Of a stretch of 17,307 nt of DNA, positions 1 to 5,102 are shown piece by piece. The notes under the pieces were generated by a model. The model saw only the letters and a list, made by a program, of their open reading frames with translations. It was not told where the DNA came from and made no database searches. Every line of letters begins with the position of its first letter. Within the stretch, counting starts at the first letter, position 1. The DNA lies in the NCBI GenBank assembly GCA_900544645.1, contig UQWG01000041.1:1-17307 (forward strand), given 5' to 3'. The DNA is from an uncultured Collinsella sp. (GTDB lineage Bacteria; Actinomycetota; Coriobacteriia; Coriobacteriales; Coriobacteriaceae). A program made the translations under genes and the position numbers.

Positions 1-235
1 TACCCATGGTGCGCTTGGAAGCCTCACGCACGGTGGCAAAGGCCTCGGGGAGCATGTCGTCGAGCGACTCGCCGTTGGCGTAACGCTCGCGGAACTTATC
101 GGTCTGGCCGCGGAGCTCCTCCTCGGTCATCTTCTCAAACTGGGGCTCAAGACCGTTGATCTGGTCGACGATCTTGTAGTAGCGCTTAAGGTCCTTATCG
201 GATCCAAAGGACAGCAGCTTTGACATGAATCCCAT
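1..235 (-). CDS. secA: SecA preprotein translocase ATPase, N-terminal fragment (cut by window edge)
   Basis: Only the first 78 codons are inside the window; the gene continues past base 1. The reading begins MGFMSKLLSFGSDKDLKRYY and continues through IVDQINGLEP, EELRGQTDKF, LDDMLPEAFA and VREASKR. This is the typical SecA N-terminus leading toward the first nucleotide-binding domain. SecA is the cytosolic ATPase that drives unfolded preproteins through SecYEG. The start at 235 is chosen because AAGGA lies 7 bases upstream. An in-frame ATG at 256 (adding MAKKENH) has no good ribosome binding site, and an ATG at 226 is too far from AAGGA. Family assignment is strong from sequence recognition; nothing can be said about the motor domains, which are outside the window. 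Confidence 0.93.
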   Translation of the reverse strand, partial: MGFMSKLLSFGSDKDLKRYYKIVDQINGLEPQFEKMTEEELRGQTDKFRERYANGESLDDMLPEAFATVREASKRTMG

Positions 236-296
236 GTGGTTTTCCTTTTTGGCCATCGCCCACGCCGTGCAGCTGCGGGCGAGTTAAACACAGATG

Positions 297-302
297 ATTG
301 TA
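297..302 (-). promoter_or_regulatory. candidate -10 box for secA
   Basis: On the minus strand this reads TACAAT, about 60 bases upstream of the secA start. TACAAT also appears upstream of the ACT-domain gene and of ade, so it may be the local -10 form. No convincing -35 hexamer lies at 16-18 bases, so the call is weak. Confidence 0.3.
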
Positions 303-364
303 CTTTAGCCAAACAAGGCGCGGCCTATACGGTCGACCTCGACCGCCACGTAATAACTACGACC

Positions 365-401
365 AACCTGCCACAATGGGACAGGTTAATTTTGGCAGGT
401 T
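365..401. repeat. inverted repeat AACCTGCC...GGCAGGTT, relative of the 432-465 element
   Basis: Perfect 8-bp arms (365-372 and 394-401) enclose CACAATGGGACAGGTT. That inner sequence resembles GCAATGGGGGCAGGTT in the neighbouring 432-465 element, so this is probably a diverged member of the same repeat type. Function unknown. Confidence 0.5.
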
Positions 402-431
402 TTATCTGGGCAAACGCTGCCTCTCTGCCAT

Positions 432-465
432 TTGGTGCAATGGGGGCAGGTTGGTTTGCACCAAT
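432..465. repeat. 34-bp intergenic repeat, copy 1 (second copy at 7044-7077)
   Basis: The element opens TTGGTGCAA and closes TTTGCACCAAT, so its ends form a 9-bp inverted repeat around TGGGGGCAGGTTGG. It matches 7044-7077 at 31 of 34 positions by my count. Both copies are intergenic. Its right end abuts the T-tract of the rpmE terminator, read on the other strand. Confidence 0.75.
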
Positions 466-506
466 AAAAAGAAAAGGGCCGCGCACCCAAATGGATGCAC
501 GGCCCT
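464..506 (-). terminator. Rho-independent terminator of rpmE
   Basis: On the minus strand the arms AGGGCCGTGCAT and GTGCGCGGCCCT (495-506 and 475-486) pair around an 8-base loop. They are followed by a T-rich tract, TTTTCTTTTTATT. It lies about 35 bases past the rpmE stop and points away from the gene. Confidence 0.85.
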
Positions 507-542
507 CACGCCATGAATGCGAGTGATTCCGCGGCGAGCTAT

Positions 543-968
543 TTACTCAGCAGCCTCGGTGGTCTCGGCCTCGGCAGCGGCCTCCTCGACGGGAGCCTCT
601 GCGGGAGCCTCGGCGGCCTGCTTGGCAGCCTCCTCGGCAAACTTAGCAGCACGCTTAGCCTTCTCGGCAGCCTTAGCCTCAGCGGCGGCCTTGCGAGCGG
701 CCTCGGCCTCAGCAGCCTTGGCGGCCTTGGCAGCCTTGGCCTCCTCGGCCTTCTTGAGCTGGGCGGCAGCGGCGCCACCGAACTTGTCGGCGAAGCGCTG
801 GACGCGTCCACCGGTGTCGACGAACTTCTGCTGGCCGGTGTAGAACGGGTGGCACTCGTTGCAAAGCTCGACCTTCATCTCGGACACGGTAGCGTGCGTC
901 TTGAAGGTGTTGCCGCAGGAGCACGTCACCGTGCACTCGACATACTGGGGATGGATACCCTGCTTCAT
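543..968 (-). CDS. rpmE: 50S ribosomal protein L31 (bL31) with long low-complexity C-terminal tail
   Basis: The 141-residue product opens MKQGIHPQYVECTVTCSCGN. It carries the zinc-type L31 cysteines C16, C18, C36 and C39 (CSCG and CNECHPFYTG), followed by the family motif GQQKFVDTGGRVQRF. L31 sits at the central protuberance of the large subunit, bridging to the small subunit; the four-Cys form binds zinc. The L31 core ends near residue 68. The remaining ~70 residues are Ala/Lys/Glu-rich, probably a long helix turning acidic at the end, and roughly double the usual 66-85 residue length. AAGGAG lies about 8 bases before the ATG. The gene appears monocistronic, with its own leader and terminator. 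All four cysteines are present, so it is not the zinc-independent paralogue. Confidence 0.95.
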   Translation of the reverse strand: MKQGIHPQYVECTVTCSCGNTFKTHATVSEMKVELCNECHPFYTGQQKFVDTGGRVQRFADKFGGAAAAQLKKAEEAKAAKAAKAAEAEAARKAAAEAKAAEKAKRAAKFAEEAAKQAAEAPAEAPVEEAAAEAETTEAAE

Positions 969-990
969 GGTAGGACTCCTTATTGGTCAG

Positions 991-1037
991 GCGCTGGTTA
1001 CCGATCAGCGCATAAGGCGTCTTGGTTTCCGACCAAG
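991..1037 (-). promoter_or_regulatory. structured 5' leader of rpmE (two hairpins)
   Basis: Between the candidate promoter and the ribosome binding site of rpmE, the minus-strand transcript can form CTTGGT/ACCAAG (1021-1026 with 1032-1037, 5-base loop). It can then form GCGCTG/CAGCGC (991-996 with 1006-1011, 9-base loop). The second ends about 10 bases before the AAGGAG. Ribosomal protein genes are often controlled by protein binding to their own leader, so these may be binding sites; that role is inference. Confidence 0.45.
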
Positions 1038-1052
1038 ACAACAAACTCGGCT

Positions 1053-1081
1053 ATGGTACCACGGCGCCGCGCGTCCCACAA
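1053..1081 (-). promoter_or_regulatory. candidate promoter of rpmE
   Basis: On the minus strand TTGTGG (1076-1081) and TACCAT (1053-1058) are separated by 17 bases. A start near 1046 would give a leader of about 78 nucleotides. Sigma-A-like spacing, moderate hexamer match. Confidence 0.4.
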
Positions 1082-1206
1082 AAGGTTCACGGTCTTTGTG
1101 CAACGCGGCGCGACCAACCGCAGCGGACACGCACCCTGTTGCCCCTTCTCCCATGTTGCAGACGTGTAACGCCGCAGTAAGCACACCCCTTTTGGCGCCA
1201 GACAGG

Positions 1207-1212
1207 TACAAT
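1207..1212 (+). promoter_or_regulatory. candidate -10 box for the ACT-domain/citrate synthase pair
   Basis: TACAAT lies 62 bases before the ACT-domain start. The sequence 17 bases upstream does not match a -35 consensus, so support rests on the -10 alone. Confidence 0.35.
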
Positions 1213-1274
1213 GATGAACACTGTACCGTAGCGGAGCGCCCCGCGCGCGCCGCAATCACGCGAAAGGGTTTCCC

Positions 1275-1562
1275 ATGGCCGAGATCTCGTCCTCCCGCAT
1301 CGTCATCACCGTCCTTGGCAAGAACCGCCCCGGCATCGTCGCCGGCGTCACCCGTGTCCTAGGCGAGGCCAACGTCGACATCCGCGACATCACGCAGTCC
1401 ATTATCGAGGACATCTTCACCATGACCATGCTGGCCGACACCGCCGAGTCCAAGCTCGACTTCGCCGAGCTGCAGAAGGCGCTGGCCGAGGCCGGCGAGC
1501 TTTCGGGCGTCAACGTGTCCATCCAGCGCGAGGACGTCTTTAACTTTATGTACCGCCTGTAG
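1275..1562 (+). CDS. small ACT-domain protein, UPF0237 type
   Basis: The 95-residue protein consists of a single ACT domain. The first strand reads RIVITVLGKNRPGIVAGVTR, with the GKNRPGIV ligand-loop signature. The rest (LGEANVDIRDITQSI, FTMTMLAD, LAEAGELSGVNVSIQ) follows the stand-alone UPF0237 family. ACT domains usually bind an amino acid or similar small ligand and act as dimers; the ligand for this family is not established. AAAGGG lies 7 bases before the ATG. The gene is 77 bases upstream of citrate synthase in the same direction with no terminator between, so the two are probably co-transcribed. I do not see the usual UPF0237 partner (a DUF711/UPF0210 protein) beside it. A role in feedback sensing is inference. 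Confidence 0.88.
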   Translation: MAEISSSRIVITVLGKNRPGIVAGVTRVLGEANVDIRDITQSIIEDIFTMTMLADTAESKLDFAELQKALAEAGELSGVNVSIQREDVFNFMYRL

Positions 1563-1639
1563 CGAACAAGCCGCTCGGGGCAGCTTGACGTCATATCGTC
1601 CAAGCGCGCGGCCCCAAAGCGGACCGGAGAGGAGCGCGC

Positions 1640-3058
1640 ATGGCCTACGACGCCAAGAAAATCTACTACCGCTTCGACGATCACCTGAGCCGCCTGGTTC
1701 TGGATTACGAGGCGAGCCGTCAGATTTCGCCCGAAAGCGAAAACCTCTACCACGGCCTGCCGACCGACCCTTATGACGAGGACCTGTTTGTCGAGCACAA
1801 TGTCAAACGCGGCCTGCGCAATGCAGACGGCTCGGGCGTGGTCGCGGGCCTCACTCGCATCTCGGACGTACATGGCTACAACAAGGTCGACGGTAAGGTC
1901 GTGCCCGATCAGGGCAAACTCACGCTTCGTGGCTACAGCATCGAGGATCTGGTCAACAACGCCCAGGCCGAGAACCGCTACGGCTACGAAGAAGTCGCCT
2001 ATCTGCTCATCACGGGCTCCCTGCCCACCAAGGAAGAGCTTGACGGTTTTTGCGGACGCCTGGGTGCTTTTAGGCACCTGAGCGACGAATACGTCCGCGA
2101 GTTCCCCATGACCACGGTGTCGTCGAGCATCATGAATGTGCTTCAGCGCGCCGTGCTGCTGCTCTACGCCTTCGATGCCGAGCCCGACGCCATTACACCC
2201 GAGCACGAGATCGACGTGGCCATCTCCATGCTCGCCCGTCTCCCCCGTATCGCCGCCTTCGCGCATATGGCCTCGGTCGCCAAGCGCCGCGGCTCCGAGG
2301 TTCATGTACCGCACCCCACACCCGGCCTTTCCACCGCCGAGACCATCCTGCAGGTGTTGCGCGGCGGTATGGCATTCACCCGCGACGAAGCCATGCTGCT
2401 CGACGTGATGCTCATGCTGCATGCCGAGCACGGCGGCGGCAACAACTCCACGTTCGCCTGCCGTGTGCTGTCCTCCTCGGCCACCGACCCGTATTCCGCC
2501 TACGCCGCGGCTATCGGCTCGCTCAAGGGCCCGCGCCACGGCGGCGCCAACGCCAAGGTCGTGTCCATGCACGAGGACATCCGTGCGCATGTTTCCAATT
2601 GGGAGGACGAGGACGAGATCGCAGCCTACCTGGGCAAGATCCTCGACAAGCAGGCCTTCGACGGCACGGGCCTCATCTACGGTATGGGCCACGCCGTCTA
2701 CACGCTGAGCGACCCGCGTGCCGAGGTGTGCCGCCGTTACGCGCGCACGCTTGCCGCCAAGAAGGACCTGGGCGAGGAGTTCGCGCTCATCGAGCGTATC
2801 GAGCGCCTGGCCCCGCAAGTAATGCGTGATCACGGCATGACCAAGCCCATCTGCGCCAACATCGACCTGTACACGGGCTTTATCTACAAGATGCTCGGCG
2901 TGCCCGAGACGCTCTTTACGCCGCTGTTCGCCGTCGCCCGCATGGCCGGCTGGTCGGCGCACCGCATGGAAGAGCTCTTCTGCGCGCATCGCATCATCCG
3001 CCCGGCATACCGTCCGGTGATCGATCCGCTGGAGTACAAGCCACTCGCCGATCGCTAA
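1640..3058 (+). CDS. gltA: citrate synthase
   Basis: The 472-residue enzyme condenses oxaloacetate with acetyl-CoA to citrate and CoA, at the entry to the oxidative TCA branch and the route to 2-oxoglutarate and glutamate. Catalytic motifs are present: LMLHAEHGGGNNST (residues 258-271, His261 and His264), GMGHAVY with His351, and NIDLYTG with Asp409. This matches the His-His-Asp triad of the family. LKGPRHGGANAKV is also typical. An N-terminal section of about 60 residues precedes the core (LTRISDVHGYNKVDG), making it longer than the roughly 370-430 residue enzymes but like several anaerobe homologues. GGAGAGGAG lies before the ATG. It probably shares an mRNA with the upstream ACT-domain gene and is followed by a strong terminator. 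2-Methylcitrate synthase activity cannot be excluded from sequence alone. Confidence 0.94.
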   Translation: MAYDAKKIYYRFDDHLSRLVLDYEASRQISPESENLYHGLPTDPYDEDLFVEHNVKRGLRNADGSGVVAGLTRISDVHGYNKVDGKVVPDQGKLTLRGYSIEDLVNNAQAENRYGYEEVAYLLITGSLPTKEELDGFCGRLGAFRHLSDEYVREFPMTTVSSSIMNVLQRAVLLLYAFDAEPDAITPEHEIDVAISMLARLPRIAAFAHMASVAKRRGSEVHVPHPTPGLSTAETILQVLRGGMAFTRDEAMLLDVMLMLHAEHGGGNNSTFACRVLSSSATDPYSAYAAAIGSLKGPRHGGANAKVVSMHEDIRAHVSNWEDEDEIAAYLGKILDKQAFDGTGLIYGMGHAVYTLSDPRAEVCRRYARTLAAKKDLGEEFALIERIERLAPQVMRDHGMTKPICANIDLYTGFIYKMLGVPETLFTPLFAVARMAGWSAHRMEELFCAHRIIRPAYRPVIDPLEYKPLADR

Positions 3059-3083
3059 GACGCGGACCGTTATAGAACCCGAA

Positions 3084-3120
3084 CGTGGCCAGGGCATCAC
3101 CGCCCTCGGCCACGCTTTTT
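3084..3120 (+). terminator. Rho-independent terminator after citrate synthase
   Basis: CGTGGCCAGGGC pairs with GCCCTCGGCCACG, with one unpaired C in the 3' arm and a short loop, followed by CTTTTT. It lies 25 bases past the citrate synthase stop and separates it from the next gene. Confidence 0.92.
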
Positions 3121-3145
3121 ATGCCAGTAGAAAGGGCTGCATCGA

Positions 3146-3988
3146 ATGATTGTGTTTTCCGATATGGATGGAACGCTGCTGACGAGTGATAAGCAGATGA
3201 GCGACGCCACCTGGGCGATGCTCGACGAGCTTGCGCGCCGCGGTGTTGAGTTTGTGCCCTGCACGGGGCGCCCGCTGTCAGGCATCTTTGAGCCCATCCT
3301 CGCTCACCCCACCGTACACTACGCGGTCTGCGCCAACGGTGCCAGCGTCTGGCAGCTCGACGCCGGTACGCCCACCGACGCCTCGCGCGCCACGTGCATC
3401 TTGAGCCGTCCGCTCGACCGTGGCATTGCCCACCGCATCCGCCGCATCGCCGCCGGCCACGATGTGACCTTCGATATCTTCGCGGATGGGCAGTGCTTCC
3501 TCCCCCGCTCGCTATACGGGCGTCTGGATGAGTTCTGTGGCGGCGACCCCCACATCGCGGCTTCGCTCAAGCGTACGCGAACACCGATCGACATGGATAT
3601 CGACAGCAAGATCGACGAGGTCGAGACACTCGAACGCATCGCCATGTACTGGCACGACCCGGCCGATCGCGACGCCATCGCGGCCGAGCTCGACACGCTC
3701 GGAGGCATTGAGGTCACGCGTTCGTACGCCATGAATATCGAGGTCATGGGCGAGGGTGCCACCAAGGGAACGGCCCTCACGTGGCTATGCGAGCACCTGG
3801 GCGAGCGTCTCGCCGACGCCTGGGCCTTCGGCGACAACATCAACGACATCCCCATGCTGCAGGCAGCGGGCCATGGCGTGGCCATGATCAACGCCGAGCC
3901 TGAAGACCGCGAGGCCGCCGACGCCATCACCGAATACGACAACGACCACGACGGCGTCGCCCGCACCATCATGGCCGCCCTCGCCTAG
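3146..3988 (+). CDS. Cof-type HAD-IIB family sugar/nucleotide phosphatase
   Basis: The 280-residue protein shows the four HAD motifs. I: FSDMDGTLL with nucleophile Asp6 and acid/base Asp8. II: PCTGRP with Thr40. III: ATKGTAL with Lys207. IV: AFGDNIND with Asp230 and Asp234. The large insert between II and III is the C2B cap of the Cof subfamily. Members dephosphorylate small phosphorylated metabolites such as sugar phosphates, FMN or PLP; the substrate cannot be read from sequence. AAAGGG lies 9 bases before the ATG. The TAG stop (3986-3988) is the TAG inside an intergenic repeat, so the insertion may have fixed the gene end. No hairpin terminator follows. It is convergent with a second HAD gene at 4096-4890; they are diverged family members, not a recent duplication. 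Confidence 0.9.
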   Translation: MIVFSDMDGTLLTSDKQMSDATWAMLDELARRGVEFVPCTGRPLSGIFEPILAHPTVHYAVCANGASVWQLDAGTPTDASRATCILSRPLDRGIAHRIRRIAAGHDVTFDIFADGQCFLPRSLYGRLDEFCGGDPHIAASLKRTRTPIDMDIDSKIDEVETLERIAMYWHDPADRDAIAAELDTLGGIEVTRSYAMNIEVMGEGATKGTALTWLCEHLGERLADAWAFGDNINDIPMLQAAGHGVAMINAEPEDREAADAITEYDNDHDGVARTIMAALA

Positions 3989-4032
3989 TCACTGGGGACG
4001 TTCTTAAACGACTAGTCACTGGGGACACTCTT
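3985..4032 (+). repeat. GGGGACG modular repeat, element A (ACTAGT type)
   Basis: Two units starting CTAGTCACTGGGGAC sit 27 bases apart: the first continues GTTCTTAAACGA, the second ACTCTT. The 8-bp palindrome GACTAGTC lies between the cores. An inverted copy at 5053-5100 matches 44 of 48 positions, the differences being CT versus TC in both units. The first TAG is the stop codon of the preceding HAD gene. Confidence 0.88.
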
Positions 4033-4047
4033 CGCAAAAAGCTGCAA

Positions 4048-4094
4048 GGACTGTCCCCCACTGCCGGCAGAAAAAGAACGTCCCCATCTGCCGG
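4048..4094 (-). repeat. GGGGACG modular repeat, element B (CTGCCGGCAG type)
   Basis: On the minus strand this reads CCGGCAGAT, GGGGACGTTCTTTTT, the perfect 10-bp palindrome CTGCCGGCAG (4061-4070), then TGGGGGACAGTCC. Layout and cores are those of element A but the palindrome differs. It ends 2 bases from the TAA of the second HAD gene. Confidence 0.8.
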
Positions 4095-4095
4095 A

Positions 4096-4890
4096 TTAGG
4101 AGAAACTCTCCAGCACGCGACGGAGCTCACGTTGGACGGCGTGGTCACGGTTACAACCCACCACGCGATCGGCCACCGCCTTGAGCGCGGGGCGCGCATT
4201 TTCCATCGCGCAGCCCGTGCCGACAAAGCGAATGATCTCGTAGTCGTTCATCGAGTCGCCAAACGCCATGACCTCGTCGCGTTCGACGCCATAGTGCTCC
4301 ATGAGCTGCTCGATTCCCGAGGCTTTCGACACACCGGGCTGCATGGCATCGATCCATGCGTTTCCAGAAGGCGCAAAGGTAAAGAGCTGGCCAAGCTCGC
4401 GCTGCAGTACGTAGGCACTGTCCATAACGGCACAGTCATCGCAAAAGATACTCGCCTTGATGATATTTACGCTGGGATCGGGCAGCTCCCAAATGCGCTC
4501 GGCATTGGGAAGGTCCTTATCGACCTCACGCACGAACTTGCACTCATCATCGAGCAAAAAGGACTTGGTTCGGTCAAAGAGCGCAAGATGCAGATTGGGA
4601 AACGTCCTGACGGCTTGGGCGAGCCTTCGAATCGCCAGGTGGGAATACACCTCACGGTCTACCATCTTACCGTCGGCGTAGACTTGGGCGCCGTTAGCGG
4701 CGACAAAGTCCATCTTGTCGCGAACGGGCGCAAAGAACTCGCACAGGCGATCGTAGCGACGACCTGACGATGCAGCGAAATGCACGCCATGCTCGTGTAG
4801 CGCCAGAATCAGTTCGTAGGTCTCGGGAGGCACCTGGCCGTTTTCGTCAAGCAGTGTGCCGTCCATATCGGATGCAATCAGTTTAAACAT
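4096..4890 (-). CDS. Cof-type HAD-IIB family phosphatase (second copy type)
   Basis: The 264-residue protein carries the HAD signatures: SDMDGTLLD (Asp8 nucleophile, Asp10), ASSGRRY (motif II, around Ser42), PGVSKASG (Lys189) and AFGDSMND (Asp212, Asp216), with a C2B cap between. It should hydrolyse a small phosphorylated metabolite in the cytosol; the substrate is unknown. The start at 4890 is supported by GGGAGC about 8 bases upstream. That site lies inside the 3' arm of a 13-bp hairpin (4896-4957), suggesting translational control. It is transcribed in the same direction as ade, 206 bases downstream of it with no clear terminator between, but a candidate promoter of its own sits at 4961-4989. 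The gene is bracketed by inverted copies of the GGGGACG repeat. Confidence 0.9.
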   Translation of the reverse strand: MFKLIASDMDGTLLDENGQVPPETYELILALHEHGVHFAASSGRRYDRLCEFFAPVRDKMDFVAANGAQVYADGKMVDREVYSHLAIRRLAQAVRTFPNLHLALFDRTKSFLLDDECKFVREVDKDLPNAERIWELPDPSVNIIKASIFCDDCAVMDSAYVLQRELGQLFTFAPSGNAWIDAMQPGVSKASGIEQLMEHYGVERDEVMAFGDSMNDYEIIRFVGTGCAMENARPALKAVADRVVGCNRDHAVQRELRRVLESFS

Positions 4891-4895
4891 AGAAA

Positions 4896-4957
4896 AGCTC
4901 CCTTCGGGCTTGATGGAATCGGACGTATATCCAAAATCACCGTACCCAAAGGGAGCT
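4896..4957 (-). promoter_or_regulatory. 5' leader hairpin sequestering the HAD gene ribosome binding site
   Basis: The minus-strand transcript can pair AGCUCCCUUUGGG (from 4957-4945) with CCCGAAGGGAGCU (from 4908-4896): 13 consecutive pairs including one G-U, with a 36-base loop. The 3' arm contains the Shine-Dalgarno sequence AAGGGAGC. It is followed by UUUUCU and the AUG at 4890, so the folded form would block initiation. The TTTT after the stem also allows reading it as an attenuator. Confidence 0.6.
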
Positions 4958-4960
4958 CAA

Positions 4961-4989
4961 ATAAGACTCCGCGGGCGCAAACGTTACAA
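4961..4989 (-). promoter_or_regulatory. candidate promoter of the second HAD gene
   Basis: On the minus strand TTGTAA (4984-4989) and TCTTAT (4961-4966) are 17 bases apart. Initiation would fall near 4953-4957, at the first bases of the leader hairpin. Hexamer matches are moderate. Confidence 0.4.
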
Positions 4990-5052
4990 GGACCTAGCAA
5001 ATAGCTCACGCGCGCCAGAGGCCCCACGGTCGCGGCGTCAGGCAGCGCGCCA

Positions 5053-5102
5053 AAGAGTGTCCCCGATGACTAGTCGTTTAAGAACGTCCCCGATGACTAG
5101 TC
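5053..5102 (-). repeat. GGGGACG modular repeat, element A' (inverted copy of 3985-4032)
   Basis: Read on the minus strand: GACTAGTCATC, GGGGACGTTCTTAAAC, GACTAGTCATC, GGGGACACTCTT. It is the same element as 3985-4032 in opposite orientation, about 1.07 kb away. The first GACTAG supplies the last Asp codon and TAG stop of ade. Confidence 0.88.

Larger units (their letters stand above)
236..542. other. intergenic spacer between secA and rpmE holding short repeats
   Basis: This spacer lies between the 5' end of secA and the 3' end of rpmE. It holds the presumed secA promoter region (about 290-330), an inverted repeat AACCTGCC/GGCAGGTT (365-372 and 394-401), a 34-bp repeat shared with the ade-tyrS spacer (432-465), and the rpmE terminator. 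Open frames crossing it are shadows with no family character. I see no RNA gene. Confidence 0.7.
969..1274. other. divergent spacer between rpmE and the ACT-domain gene
   Basis: This holds two outward-facing regulatory regions. The rpmE promoter and structured leader lie at 969-1081 on the minus strand. A TACAAT box for the rightward operon lies at 1207-1212, with the ACT gene ribosome binding site just before 1275. Between about 1082 and 1200 I recognise nothing. Confidence 0.6.

Noticed and set aside
495..1169. Ser/Gly/Leu-rich plus-strand frame over rpmE that looks like a repetitive surface protein
   Set aside because: The repetitiveness is the reverse reading of the Ala/Lys/Glu codons in the L31 tail.
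1256..3100. 614-codon open frame antisense to citrate synthase
   Set aside because: It mirrors citrate synthase across its whole length, has no recognisable domain or ribosome binding site, and is the usual antisense shadow of a GC-rich gene.
3985..4094. CRISPR array
   Set aside because: Only two or three short units with no regular spacers; orientation and palindromes differ between units, and no cas genes are present.
3985..5102. composite transposon or IS around the HAD gene
   Set aside because: The flanking inverted repeats are under 50 bp, no transposase is present, and I could not identify target-site duplications.
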